Source: Virgibacillus phasianinus (GTDB taxonomy: Bacteria; Bacillota; Bacilli; Bacillales; Amphibacillaceae). From it: 64,000 bases of DNA. Both the position numbers and the translations under genes were made by a program. Below, in pieces: positions 43,370 to 52,560 of the stretch. The notes beneath the pieces are model-generated. The model was not told where the DNA came from. It saw only the letters and a list, made by a program, of their open reading frames with translations, and did no database searches. Position 1 is the first letter of the stretch, and the number at the start of each line of letters is the position of its first letter. The DNA is taken from positions 124,001 to 188,000 of the forward strand of contig NZ_CP022315.1 of NCBI RefSeq assembly GCF_002216775.1, written 5' to 3'.

Positions 43370-45529
43370 TTACAATGATAATTCAACTGTGTTTGATTTT
43401 GTTCCTTCTACTTGTGTTAGTGGATTATATGGAACAACGTAATAACGAGTCGTTTTCAATAATGGAGCGTCATCAATAATAAATTCATTCTTCCCTTGTA
43501 CTTGCCCAATTCTTTTATCAATACCGTCCTGCTCTTGATAAATATGATAAACAATACGTTCATCCTCAGCCATGGACCAAGTTAATTTTCCTTTAACTAA
43601 TGAAAATCCGCCAAATGTGTAGCTCGCCTCCAGTTGGTTGATTTCCGGAAGGTCCATAGGCTCTGGTAATGTCTCTACGTTCTCCGGTTTCACAAAGTTC
43701 GATTCCAATGGCCGCTGTTTGTCGATTTCTTTTAAAATAGACTTTGTTAACATTGTTGGATAAGAGCTTCCATCGGTAAGAAAATGATGTTTGTCCGATT
43801 GATCATAGCCCATCCACATGGCACTGACGTAATGCGGTGTATAACCAACAAACCAGGCATCCTTATACTCGCCTTTTACCAGGGGATGCTGTGTCGACCC
43901 CGTTTTTCCGGCCAATGCTTTCTCGTAATCGCCTGCTTCTGCAGTACCGTTCTTTACAACATTTGTTAACATTGCCGTCATGTTCCAGGCGACCTGACTG
44001 CTAAACACCTGTGTTTGTTTTTGTTTTCCCTTGGCAATTACTTGATTTTCCCTATCGTAAATACGTGAAATAGTATGCGATGGTATATATTTCCCACCAT
44101 GAACAAACGGCCGGTAACTTTCCATCATCTGGATTGGCGTCAAACCGTCCGACAGTCCGCCTAAGGCGATCGCAAGTCCCTTATCCTTGATCGAAATGTT
44201 CATTTTTTCAAGAAATGTTTTTGCGTAATCAATGCCAATTGCGTTGAGCAACCATACTGCGGGTGCGTTCTTTGACACTCTTAATGCTTCATAAATCGAT
44301 ACAGAACCAGCATACTCGTCCACTACATTTTCCGCTGTATAGCCGTTAATACTGCGTTTTTGATCTGGTATTAGGGAATAAGGGTTGTATTCTTTTTTCA
44401 TTAATGCTGGTCCATAAACAGCGATGGGCTTCATCGTAGAACCGGGTTGACGGGTTACAGTAGCACGATTAAGGTTTCCTAATTGGTAGGAGCGACCGCC
44501 AATTGCCGCAACTATTCCACCGTTCTCCTGGTCCATCATGACAAAAGCTCCTTGTGTCCCCTCCGTATTACCTGGGAAATACCGATCATTTTTAAACTTT
44601 TCATATGCAATTTGCTGGATTCGCTGTTCCATGTTTACAACTATCCGATAACCGCCACGCTGTAATTCATCTACCGATAACTGATACTTTTCGGCAGCCT
44701 CTTTCATAACCAAGTCAACATAGCTATCTACCCACGGGGTCTCTTCTGGTTCCTCTACATCTAGACCAAGTGTTTTACCCTGTGCCTGTATTCGTGTTTC
44801 GGTAGAAATTTTCCCAGCATCATCCATCGCTTGGAGAACAACATTTCTTCGGTCTAAAGCTTTCTCGGGATGATTAATTGGTGAATAACCATTTGGAGCC
44901 TTCGCAAGTCCTGCAAGCATTGCTCCTTCTGCCAACGTTAAATCACTGACAGATTTTGAAAAAAATAATTGTGATGCCTCCTCGATGCCGTACACCCCTG
45001 AACCGAAATAAATCTCGTTCAGATACATCCCAAGTATTTGATTCTTTGTATATTCTCTTTCTAAGTAAATGGCCGCCATTACCTCTTTTGTTTTTCTCAT
45101 CCATGTTTTATCATTGTGCAAAAACAGGTTTTTAGCCAATTGTTGTGTGATTGTACTCGCGCCTTCCACCTTGCCAAAAGCAACGATATCGCGATAAACA
45201 GCACGTGCTACAGACTGGAAATCGACGCCTGCGTGTTCATAAAATCGCCGATCTTCAATAGCAACAAACGCCTCCTGAACATGTTCCGGGATATCTTCCA
45301 TCGATACCAGTGTTCTATTTTCGTTGTATAATTCAGCAATTTCTTTACCATCCTTGGTTTCAATTGTTGTCGTAGCATCAAGAATTAAATCTTCCTCATT
45401 CACTACCAATTTTCCACCAAAAATGATAACTAAATACCCCGCAATTCCTAAAAAAGCTACGATGCCTGCTGTAACTAATAGCTGTTTCGTACTCAGGGTA
45501 AAAATTCTTCTCTGTTTTTTATGTTCCAT
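43370..45529 (-). CDS. pbpF: Class A penicillin-binding protein (PbpF-like)
   Basis: The 719-residue protein has one N-terminal membrane anchor (about residues 17-37), a glycosyltransferase domain (EDRRFYEHAGVDFQSVARAV near residue 90, GASTITQQLAKNLFL near 120) and a transpeptidase domain with Ser in STMKPI near 355, SKN near 405 and KTGST near 520. It polymerises and cross-links peptidoglycan. The C-terminal 100 residues are a fibronectin-III-like tail. The ATG at 45529 was chosen; an upstream in-frame ATG at 45571 is possible. In B. subtilis pbpF is also next to hemE and is active in spore formation. Confidence 0.9.
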   Translation of the reverse strand: MEHKKQRRIFTLSTKQLLVTAGIVAFLGIAGYLVIIFGGKLVVNEEDLILDATTTIETKDGKEIAELYNENRTLVSMEDIPEHVQEAFVAIEDRRFYEHAGVDFQSVARAVYRDIVAFGKVEGASTITQQLAKNLFLHNDKTWMRKTKEVMAAIYLEREYTKNQILGMYLNEIYFGSGVYGIEEASQLFFSKSVSDLTLAEGAMLAGLAKAPNGYSPINHPEKALDRRNVVLQAMDDAGKISTETRIQAQGKTLGLDVEEPEETPWVDSYVDLVMKEAAEKYQLSVDELQRGGYRIVVNMEQRIQQIAYEKFKNDRYFPGNTEGTQGAFVMMDQENGGIVAAIGGRSYQLGNLNRATVTRQPGSTMKPIAVYGPALMKKEYNPYSLIPDQKRSINGYTAENVVDEYAGSVSIYEALRVSKNAPAVWLLNAIGIDYAKTFLEKMNISIKDKGLAIALGGLSDGLTPIQMMESYRPFVHGGKYIPSHTISRIYDRENQVIAKGKQKQTQVFSSQVAWNMTAMLTNVVKNGTAEAGDYEKALAGKTGSTQHPLVKGEYKDAWFVGYTPHYVSAMWMGYDQSDKHHFLTDGSSYPTMLTKSILKEIDKQRPLESNFVKPENVETLPEPMDLPEINQLEASYTFGGFSLVKGKLTWSMAEDERIVYHIYQEQDGIDKRIGQVQGKNEFIIDDAPLLKTTRYYVVPYNPLTQVEGTKSNTVELSL

Positions 45530-45703
45530 TTCCCTCTTGTTCACCTCTGCACATGGCTGTTTAACAACCACATACTACAGTATACGACAGTTTTCGGCAA
45601 TCTAAAAGCAATAGTATTTATCGGATATGTTGATTAACAATTGTCGAAAAGGGTATTATGAAACAGAGATTATTTGCACTTTTGGAAGGAGTTTGAAGGA
45701 ATA

Positions 45704-46201
45704 ATGGAAGCATATATGACAAATGGAACATTAGAATTCATTAAAAAAATTATTGATGACCATCCCGCCATTGATTTTCATCTTATGTCCAGTGGAAATG
45801 GAGCACTCGCTTACTATGAAAATGAACATGAAAATATCTTCGCATCGGGTAGAGCCTATGACGTCCTGCTTAACAATGGATCCATACAGAACAAGGGCTT
45901 TGTCGTAATGAATAATATTACAGTAACGGAGGATGGAAGAACCGTGTTTGAAGATCGTTTTAAACGGCGAAGTTCCGCAATTGAATCCACTCCCGGATTT
46001 CAGGCATTCAGACTGCTGCGCCCGCAAAGCGGAAACACATATGTAGTCTTGACTCAATGGGCAACCATCGAGGACTTTGATAACTGGAAGAATTCAGATG
46101 CATTTAAAGAACAACACAAAAATGGTAAAGGCGAAACAAAGCCACCCGCGTATTTTGCCGATAAGCCATATATTACAAGCTATAATATGGTTAATGAATA
46201 A
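45704..46201 (+). CDS. hmoB: HmoB-like haem-degrading monooxygenase (YhgC, ABM family)
   Basis: The 165-residue protein ends in an IsdG-type ABM domain (about residues 65-155): VFEDRFKRRSSAIESTPGFQAFRLLRP, then VLTQWATIEDFDNWKNSDAF. The conserved Asn-Trp-Arg type positions and length match B. subtilis HmoB (166). It opens haem and frees iron. The ATG at 45704 follows GAAGGA. It is divergent from pbpF and the haem-synthesis operon, the arrangement seen around yhgC in B. subtilis, which links haem making and breaking. Confidence 0.85.
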   Translation: MEAYMTNGTLEFIKKIIDDHPAIDFHLMSSGNGALAYYENEHENIFASGRAYDVLLNNGSIQNKGFVVMNNITVTEDGRTVFEDRFKRRSSAIESTPGFQAFRLLRPQSGNTYVVLTQWATIEDFDNWKNSDAFKEQHKNGKGETKPPAYFADKPYITSYNMVNE

Positions 46202-46202
46202 A

Positions 46203-46443
46203 GAAAAGCGCAGGCCACCGTTTAGAAGCGGACGCATAAGCAAGGGACCGCAGAACGCATGGGTTTACCGTTCGTAGTGCCCATTGCTTATGACGGTAGC
46301 TTCTGGGCGCCGGAGCTAGACACGAAAAGCGCAGGCCACCGTTTAGAAGCGGACGCGTAAGCAAGGGACCTCAGAACGCATGAGTTTAGCGTTCGTAGTG
46401 TCCATTGCTTATGACGGCAGCTTCTGGGCGCTGGAGCTAGACA
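46203..46443. repeat. Tandem duplicate of a 121-bp palindromic Bacillaceae repeat
   Basis: Two copies (46203-46323 and 46324-46443) begin GAAAAGCGCAGGCCACCG and end GGAGCTAGACA, differing at only a few bases. Each has a long inner inverted repeat, GCATAAGCAAGGG facing CCCATTGCTTATG. Truncated pieces of the same family occur at 37467-37500, 43245-43288 and 63617-63672. Confidence 0.88.
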
Positions 46444-46490
46444 TTAAGAAAAGCGGAAGCGCCAATAAACAGGCACTTCCGCTTTTCTTA
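46443..46490 (-). terminator. Terminator after the bdbCD-like pair
   Basis: AAGAAAAGCGGAAGYGCC arms pair around TGTTTATT, with TTTTCTT on the minus strand. The stem overlaps the stop codon of the downstream thiol-oxidoreductase gene and probably derives from the repeat family beside it. Confidence 0.75.
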
Positions 46491-46970
46491 TTCAGTAATG
46501 TTGTTTTCTTTAAAGAATGCTCGTAATTGCTCTTCTGTTTGGCCGCCGGAAATACGTGTGGCTTCCTTTCCATTCTCGAAATGAATAAGTGTTGGTGTAC
46601 CTTCAATACTGTACTTATTCCATGCATCTTCAAACTCCAGTACATTAAGTTTCTTTACATCTACACCAAGTTCTTCTGTTAAAGGAACAAGGATTGGCGT
46701 TGTACGCTGACAATGTGGGCATGTAGGATCATAAAAATAGACAGTTAGCGATTTACCATTTTCCAGTTTTTTATCTAATTCATCAGGAAGTATTTGATTT
46801 TGATAGTTTGGATCGTCCAACTGGTCAATCGTTGCTTGATGTAAATCACTTTTGCCGTATGGATTATCGTTCTCGTCAACTGCCTGTTTGTTCTTATAAT
46901 CAACAACAAAATAAAGTGCTGCAAACAATACAATAAGTACTACAATAAAAATTAACATCTTCTTTTTCAT
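46488..46970 (-). CDS. Membrane-anchored thioredoxin-fold oxidoreductase (BdbD/BdbA-like)
   Basis: The 160-residue protein has an N-terminal anchor (residues 5-22) and an extracellular thioredoxin fold with the active site DPTCPHCQRTTP near residue 83 and the cis-Pro in EGTPTLIHF near 122. The CPHC centre points to an oxidase of disulfides rather than a reductase. It follows bdbC by three bases, so the pair should form disulfides in exported proteins. In B. subtilis the partner of BdbC is BdbD, which is longer and calcium-binding; this one is smaller, so the exact name is left open. Confidence 0.85.
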   Translation of the reverse strand: MKKKMLIFIVVLIVLFAALYFVVDYKNKQAVDENDNPYGKSDLHQATIDQLDDPNYQNQILPDELDKKLENGKSLTVYFYDPTCPHCQRTTPILVPLTEELGVDVKKLNVLEFEDAWNKYSIEGTPTLIHFENGKEATRISGGQTEEQLRAFFKENNITE

Positions 46971-46973
46971 CGT

Positions 46974-47405
46974 TTATTTCTTCCCTCCAATTTGTTTAAG
47001 TAATAAGACATGGAGCACAAAGATTACAATAAAAGCTACTCCAGCGAGAAAAGGGATCGTAATGAACCCGAGGTAATTAACGTACTGGGTAGTACATGGA
47101 ATAATTCCACATGCACCGGCCGTATCATGAAGTGCTGGCACCTTTTGAATTAAATAATGATAAGTTGAAACAAAAATACCTATTCCGCTTAATATGATCC
47201 CGGGATACGCCATCGACATATTCTTTTTGATCATGGCAACACCATAAATAATCACAAGGGGATACATTAAAATACGCTGATACCAGCATAATTCACATGG
47301 AACATACCCCATTATTTCTGAAAAGAATAAACTTCCGAGCAATGCAATAAGCGCTTGAGCCCATATAAGAAATATGAGTGTTTCACCTTTATTAGATTGA
47401 TTCAT
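46974..47405 (-). CDS. bdbC: Disulfide bond oxidoreductase BdbC (DsbB-like)
   Basis: The 143-residue protein has four transmembrane helices and two cysteine pairs: CELC in PCELCWYQRIL near residue 35 and CGIIPC near 97. This is the BdbC/DsbB layout that reoxidises the thioredoxin-fold partner and passes electrons to quinone. It is transcribed just before that partner. BdbC is needed in B. subtilis for competence pseudopilin and sublancin disulfides. Confidence 0.93.
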   Translation of the reverse strand: MNQSNKGETLIFLIWAQALIALLGSLFFSEIMGYVPCELCWYQRILMYPLVIIYGVAMIKKNMSMAYPGIILSGIGIFVSTYHYLIQKVPALHDTAGACGIIPCTTQYVNYLGFITIPFLAGVAFIVIFVLHVLLLKQIGGKK

Positions 47406-47482
47406 ATGTAATCTCCCTTACTTAAAGAGTCATAAGTATTATACAAGCCTGCTGAAAAAAAAACAAAAAAGAGGACCATAAA

Positions 47483-48124
47483 TTACTGATCCTCAGCTGA
47501 AATTAAGTTATTTCTGTGAACATAGACAGCTGCTTGTGTTCGGTCATGAACCCCAAGTTTTCCAAGAATATTGCTGACATGCGTTTTTACAGTTTTAATA
47601 CCAATATATAATTTTTCACTGATTTCCTGATTTGTCATCCCATTGCCGATGCAAATCAGGACTTCTAATTCACGCCCGGTCAATTCATCATGTGCTTTAC
47701 GGGAATCAGACCGAAATGTTGACATCATCCTGCCCGCCACCTTTGGTTCAATAACATTTTCTCCTTGTTTAGCCTTTTTTATAGCGTTTACAATTTCATT
47801 AGCAGACGATGTTTTTAAGAGATAACTAAACGCCCCCGCTTCGATTGCCGGAAAAACCTGTTTATCGTCATAGAAGCTTGTAAGTATGATAATCTTTGTG
47901 TCAACATTACTATTTGTTATCGTGCGTGTCGCATCAATCCCATTGCCATTTTCCATCATTAAATCCATCAGAACCACATCAGGTTTCTCTTTTATTACCA
48001 GTGCTGCCCCGTCATTTCCATTAGAAGCCTGCCCGACAACCTCTATCGAATCATCGGTTAACAAATACGAAACAATACCTTTTCGAACAACATCATGATC
48101 ATCCACAACAACCACTCGAATCAT
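47483..48124 (-). CDS. liaR: Response regulator LiaR (VraR)
   Basis: The 213-residue NarL/FixJ-type regulator has a receiver (VVVDDHDVVRKG at residues 4-15; phospho-Asp in DVVLMDLMMENG near 54; Lys in LLKTS near 104) and a LuxR-type helix-turn-helix (LTGRELEVLICIGNGMTNQEIS near 149, IGIKTVKTHVSNIL near 180). It responds to cell-envelope stress from antibiotics that act on the lipid II cycle. It closes a liaF-liaS-liaR operon, 30 bases after liaS. Confidence 0.93.
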   Translation of the reverse strand: MIRVVVVDDHDVVRKGIVSYLLTDDSIEVVGQASNGNDGAALVIKEKPDVVLMDLMMENGNGIDATRTITNSNVDTKIIILTSFYDDKQVFPAIEAGAFSYLLKTSSANEIVNAIKKAKQGENVIEPKVAGRMMSTFRSDSRKAHDELTGRELEVLICIGNGMTNQEISEKLYIGIKTVKTHVSNILGKLGVHDRTQAAVYVHRNNLISAEDQ

Positions 48125-48154
48125 GCATTCTCCCCCTATCTTGATCTTTACTGT

Positions 48155-49195
48155 TTAGTTACATGGAATCCGTATATCTATATACGTACCTTCTCCCCGG
48201 ATAGAACGAATTGTAAATGTACCACCCAGTTCCTCGCTTCGTTCTTTCATCGTTTTCAAACCATACGACGTTTTTCGAGTCGAATCCTGCCCAACATCGA
48301 ATCCCTTGCCATTGTCTGCAATATGAATGAACAGTTCATTTGATCTACTCGTTATCCTTAAGCCAACTTCACTAGCTTCGGCATGACGTAAAATATTGGA
48401 TAATGATTCTTGAATAATTCTAAAAACATGTTCCTCTGTTGTTTCTTGTAGTTTGATAGAGTCGTCAAAGTCCAGTTTGAAATTGATCGCACTCTTTTGT
48501 TTCAACTCTTCTACCAGTTTCTTAAGGCCAAGTGAAAGTGGATCGCCTGATAAATGTACTGGCCGCAAATGCAGCAACAAGGCACGCATCTCGGTCTGAG
48601 CCTGCAACGCACTGGCTGCAACGTCCTCCAACTGTGACTTGGCCATTGTGGGATTTTTGTCAAATTGTTTCAGTGCTGCTTCTGCCATCATCGTCACGCC
48701 AAACAATTGCTGGCTTACAGAGTCATGCAAATCCCTGGCCAGGCGTTGCCTTTCCTCGATAACAGCAGCCTTGTGTGCTGATTTTGCAAAATCCGCCTTT
48801 TCATCCGCCATCCGTTGTAATGATTTTACCTGGTTTTGCATTTTATTGCCCAGTTCGTTCAATTCGCTGCCAATTCTGGCAATCTCATCATCCTCGTTAA
48901 AATAGACCCGTGATTGATAGTTTCCATTGGCAAATTGTGTAATCAACACGGAGAAATAATCGAGACGTTCCTTTAAATCACCGCTGGATTTAAAACCAAC
49001 ATACAAGGAAAGCAGCAAACCAAGTACTATATACGTTGCAATAAACAAAAATATACCTTCAGCGGTTAACCACAGTGGTTCAAATAATACATAAATAGAT
49101 AATAGAAATGACAACAAAATTACTGTGGTTAGAAACGTTCCATAAAGGTGTGAACGAATATAACTAAATCGTATACTATTCAGCCGCTTTAGCAT
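48155..49195 (-). CDS. liaS: Sensor histidine kinase LiaS (VraS)
   Basis: The 346-residue kinase has two membrane helices (about residues 14-34 and 43-65) with only a short outside loop, a HAMP-like linker, a HisKA_3 domain with RQRLARDLHDSVSQQLFGV near residue 150 (phospho-His in DLHD) and a HATPase domain (LRHAEASEV near 268, IADNGKGFDV near 296, GTYIDIRIP at the end). The short loop fits an intramembrane-sensing kinase. It phosphorylates LiaR; LiaF is the likely inhibitor. GGGGGTGA precedes the ATG. Confidence 0.93.
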   Translation of the reverse strand: MLKRLNSIRFSYIRSHLYGTFLTTVILLSFLLSIYVLFEPLWLTAEGIFLFIATYIVLGLLLSLYVGFKSSGDLKERLDYFSVLITQFANGNYQSRVYFNEDDEIARIGSELNELGNKMQNQVKSLQRMADEKADFAKSAHKAAVIEERQRLARDLHDSVSQQLFGVTMMAEAALKQFDKNPTMAKSQLEDVAASALQAQTEMRALLLHLRPVHLSGDPLSLGLKKLVEELKQKSAINFKLDFDDSIKLQETTEEHVFRIIQESLSNILRHAEASEVGLRITSRSNELFIHIADNGKGFDVGQDSTRKTSYGLKTMKERSEELGGTFTIRSIRGEGTYIDIRIPCN

Positions 49196-49210
49196 GATCG
49201 ATCACCCCCA

Positions 49211-49984
49211 TTATACTTTATCGACTCGGACAGAGCCTGCTTTTAACTTTAAGTTGATGGTTAATTTTCTTGTCGCATCTTGATAATCCTCGGATTCGTA
49301 GTAAAGCGTTCGATTAATCCCTTCAGAAGTCTGTCCCATTATATTTACTTCACCAGCCTTAACAGTTGCTTCAATTCGACAGGCAACGTTTTCCGGCATC
49401 AGGATTTGAATATCACCAGCCCAACTGTTAATGGAAATCGGTGTTTCCTTTTCCGGAATATATGCCTTAGAAAAATCTATATAATAATCCCCTGCTGCAT
49501 TATGCAGGTTCATTGGCTCTACCTTCCAATTTGGTTCAGTAAATTGATGATCGCCAACTGAAAAACGGTTTCCGTGTTTCTTCATGGTATCGCGGTATGT
49601 TTCTTTTTTATCATCCGTGTCAATCACAAACTTAAAGTTTTTCTTACGTTTAGGTTTTCCAATGATACTGAAACCAATATAGACAATTAATAATGGCCAA
49701 AGCTTGAATATATCGTCGAAATTAAAACGAATAAACCCCAGTTCACCTATTAATAATAAGGAACCAAAAACAAATAAAAATGACCCAAATATCCAACTCC
49801 CACCGCGATTTCGCAAATCGTCTATAAACCATTTCAGCCCAAAAATAATAAACAAAGTAGAGTAGGCATACGGCCATATTCCATTCATGTCCATGTCAAT
49901 CACTTCAAGATTCTGCAAAACCAATATGACCCCTATAAAAATAACGATAAATGCAAATAACAAGCGGATAAATCGATTATTCAT
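49211..49984 (-). CDS. liaF: LiaF-type membrane inhibitor of LiaS
   Basis: The 257-residue protein has about four N-terminal hydrophobic segments (residues 5-110) and a C-terminal beta-rich domain (about 145-255; WKVEPMNLHNAAGDYYIDFSKAYIP) typical of LiaF/YvqF. LiaF keeps LiaS silent without envelope stress. The ATG at 49984 has AAGGAG eight bases before it; a GTG nine bases earlier is less well placed. It sits between an MFS exporter and liaS on the same strand. No liaIH genes are seen beside it. Confidence 0.9.
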   Translation of the reverse strand: MNNRFIRLLFAFIVIFIGVILVLQNLEVIDMDMNGIWPYAYSTLFIIFGLKWFIDDLRNRGGSWIFGSFLFVFGSLLLIGELGFIRFNFDDIFKLWPLLIVYIGFSIIGKPKRKKNFKFVIDTDDKKETYRDTMKKHGNRFSVGDHQFTEPNWKVEPMNLHNAAGDYYIDFSKAYIPEKETPISINSWAGDIQILMPENVACRIEATVKAGEVNIMGQTSEGINRTLYYESEDYQDATRKLTINLKLKAGSVRVDKV

Positions 49985-50002
49985 TTTCATCACTCCTTTC
50001 TT

Positions 50003-51235
50003 TTATTGATATCGCATAATGGTTTTATTTTTAAGGCAATAGATTCCAATCAGTGTAACCACTGTCCCACTGACGATTATAATCAGCTGGATCGACACGC
50101 CTGCCGCAAGTAAAGAGGATGTCAGCAGAAAAGATACTGGAACAAGACCCGTCGAAACAGTCATTAAAAAGCTCATCATTCGCCCTAGCATCTTTTTCTC
50201 CGTTGTTTGCTGCATCATAGTCATTAGCGGGATATTGATTAATTGAATTAAAAATCCCATTATGCCTACTAGGATGGCCGTTAAATAAAGATATACCGAT
50301 AATCCGGTTCCGGCGGTAAGAATACCTAATGCAATAAGACTGCCGATTAAGGCAACACCGGGTTTTTTCAATTTAATCGTTGCTAATAAAATCGCTCCAA
50401 GCAACGCCCCTATACCCATAGACGTTTCAACGGTGGCTAGCCCTATCGCACTTCCTTCAAATATGTCCTTGACGATAATTGGCAAACCAATTGCTAGTGG
50501 GCCGGAAAAGAAGAAATTAATAAAGAAAGCGACAATTACAACCGAAATAACCAGTTCATTTTTCCTTGCATAGCGAAATCCTTCTTTTAAATCTTCCCAA
50601 GGAGTTGGTTTTTCTACCCCTTCCTCATCTTTTTTCAATGTTATCAAGAGCACCGCAAGTGATGACAAAGCAAGCATTCCAAATGCTATTGAAAAAACCC
50701 CTTCAAACCCAAGTAATGCAATCATTCCCCCGCCTAATGCCGGTCCTAGAATCGGACTTATTTGCGTTGTCATTTGAATGAGTGAATTTCCCCTTTGTAA
50801 TTGATCATCATGTAAAAGCGTAGGTGTCAGCGCGTTCAATGCCGGATAGCTAAATGCATCTGACATACCGAACAATACAGCTAAACCGATCAGGTGAAAT
50901 GCTGTTACGGCATCTGTCCAGACAAGAAAAATTAATACTAAAATTAACAGTGCCCGGGAGGCATCAGAGAGAAAAAGAATGGTTCGTTTATTAAATCGAT
51001 CAGCAATGATTCCTCCAGCTGTTAGTAGAAGTAATCTCGGAATGGATGCTGCCAAAAATAACATTCCAAAATAAAATCGGTTATCGGTTAATGTCAGCAT
51101 TAACCATTCCGCTCCTATTAAGTATACATAATATCCCGGTGAAGAAAATAACGCTGCGATAAATAAAAACATAAAATTACGATTTTTTGTTACAGGAACC
51201 TTCTGCATTTCAATAATTTGTGATTCCACGCTCAT
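50003..51235 (-). CDS. MFS exporter (DHA3-like), start of the lia operon
   Basis: The 410-residue protein has twelve transmembrane helices. The GGIIADRFNKRTILFLSDASR segment near residue 75 is the MFS loop 2-3 motif, and the sequence resembles DHA3 exporters (macrolide or enterobactin efflux type). It ends 18 bases before liaF on the same strand, so it is likely read with liaFSR. That links a candidate drug exporter with envelope-stress sensing, though the substrate is unknown. AAGGGGCG precedes the ATG. Confidence 0.83.
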   Translation of the reverse strand: MSVESQIIEMQKVPVTKNRNFMFLFIAALFSSPGYYVYLIGAEWLMLTLTDNRFYFGMLFLAASIPRLLLLTAGGIIADRFNKRTILFLSDASRALLILVLIFLVWTDAVTAFHLIGLAVLFGMSDAFSYPALNALTPTLLHDDQLQRGNSLIQMTTQISPILGPALGGGMIALLGFEGVFSIAFGMLALSSLAVLLITLKKDEEGVEKPTPWEDLKEGFRYARKNELVISVVIVAFFINFFFSGPLAIGLPIIVKDIFEGSAIGLATVETSMGIGALLGAILLATIKLKKPGVALIGSLIALGILTAGTGLSVYLYLTAILVGIMGFLIQLINIPLMTMMQQTTEKKMLGRMMSFLMTVSTGLVPVSFLLTSSLLAAGVSIQLIIIVSGTVVTLIGIYCLKNKTIMRYQ

Positions 51236-51321
51236 AGGTGACGCCCCTTCCGACTTGTTCGTATATGTATAGCTTACCGAAAGCAGCGTGCAGCCATAAC
51301 GACCTGCAGAATGTTTTTATC

Positions 51322-51969
51322 TCAGTCTTCAGACGGAGATCGTTTTTTATTTATTTTTTCAAACATAAATGTCCAAAGAAAAACAAACAAGAGGCCGAAT
51401 ACGAATCCTGCCAGCACATCTGTTAGATAATGCACACTAATCATGTACCGGCTGAAGCCAATTAAAAAAATGAGAATAGATGTACCTATTTGAATACTGA
51501 CAGCTAGTTTCTTTGACCTTATTTTCTTTGAAATAAAATATACGACCAGACCATAACAAACCATTGAAATCATGGCATGTCCGGAGGGGAAACTATACCC
51601 TTCTGCTTCCGCAGCCACTAATATTCGCGGGCGTTCCCGTTCAACAAGCACCTTAATTAGAACGTTTAATCCATAGCTTAATAAGGTTCCACCAGCAAAC
51701 ATAACGCCTATAAACCAATCACGAAAAAGATAGCCGAGCAGTATAGCCATGATCATCGTAAATGGGGTTAGAAAGGTACCCGAGCCAAGTTCAGTCAACC
51801 ACCGAAATAGAAAGTAGACATCCGAATCCGCCATTGCTTCCACAAACCCCCTTGACCACTGGTCGACTACGGGAATTGTTCCGTGCATGATTTTAAATGC
51901 CCATAACACCGTTGTAACTAATACAAACGCAAACAGAAAAATATATAGATAATGACTTTTTTTCCTCAT
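51322..51969 (-). CDS. PAP2 family phosphatase
   Basis: The 215-residue membrane protein has about five to six helices and the PAP2 triad: KVLVERERPR near residue 110, PSGHAM near 128 and SRYMISVHYLTDVLAG near 175. Members dephosphorylate phosphatidic acid, undecaprenyl pyrophosphate or phosphatidylglycerol phosphate; which one cannot be told here. It is separated from the MFS gene by 86 bases in the same direction. Given the lia operon beside it, undecaprenyl-pyrophosphate recycling is an attractive but unproved role. Confidence 0.88.
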   Translation of the reverse strand: MRKKSHYLYIFLFAFVLVTTVLWAFKIMHGTIPVVDQWSRGFVEAMADSDVYFLFRWLTELGSGTFLTPFTMIMAILLGYLFRDWFIGVMFAGGTLLSYGLNVLIKVLVERERPRILVAAEAEGYSFPSGHAMISMVCYGLVVYFISKKIRSKKLAVSIQIGTSILIFLIGFSRYMISVHYLTDVLAGFVFGLLFVFLWTFMFEKINKKRSPSED

Positions 51970-52075
51970 CGAATCTACCTCCCTGCATCCATAATACCTT
52001 AATTTAAAAGTTTAAAAAAACCTGTTTTGGGAAATAGTTATGTATGGACAACAAATTGAAAGGCTGGGATTATAC

Positions 52076-52507
52076 ATGGATAAGGAATTACAAGAGCTAA
52101 TTGATGGATTAAATGAAGATTTAGCAAATGAATATGGTGCAGCGATTCAGTACACGTATAGTGCTTCCGTTGTTTCCGGACTATACAGTTCGGCATTAAA
52201 GCCATTTTTCGAAGCAGAAATTAATGATGAACTAGGACACGCACTATACTTATCAGAAAAAATCAAATCACTAGGTGGAACACCAACCACTAAATCAGCG
52301 GAAATACCGCAGCCTACAGAAGTTAAGGATTTGTTAGAAGCGTCCTTGCAGTCTGAGAAAGCCACCATCGAACGCTATGAACAACGTAAAAAACAAGCAG
52401 AAAAACTAAGCTACACTGAGCTTGTTGTAAAAATCGAAGACATGATTGCCGATGAAACACATCATAAAGAAGAAATCGAACGTTTATTGCAGGATCCGCG
52501 TTTATAA
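52076..52507 (+). CDS. Ferritin-like domain protein (bacterioferritin/Dps-like fold)
   Basis: The 143-residue protein is a four-helix ferritin-like domain: LIDGLNEDLANEYGAAIQYTY near residue 8, EINDELGHALYLSEKI near 48, and EDMIADETHHKEEIERLL near 122. Glu residues with two ExxH motifs (DELGH and DETHH) give a full diiron site. Roles in this group range from iron storage to oxidase or reductase chemistry; the substrate is open. The ATG at 52076 was chosen as the family start; the 12 residues before it have no good ribosome site. It has its own terminator. Confidence 0.82.
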   Translation: MDKELQELIDGLNEDLANEYGAAIQYTYSASVVSGLYSSALKPFFEAEINDELGHALYLSEKIKSLGGTPTTKSAEIPQPTEVKDLLEASLQSEKATIERYEQRKKQAEKLSYTELVVKIEDMIADETHHKEEIERLLQDPRL

Positions 52508-52518
52508 TAAAAAGAGCA

Positions 52519-52557
52519 AAGGCACCCGGAAAAGCACTCGAACCGGGTGCTTTTTTT
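52519..52557 (+). terminator. Terminator of the ferritin-like gene
   Basis: GCACCCGG and CCGGGTGC pair, followed by TTTTTTTAAT. Repeat copy D begins immediately after the T-run. Confidence 0.88.
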
Positions 52558-52560
52558 AAT

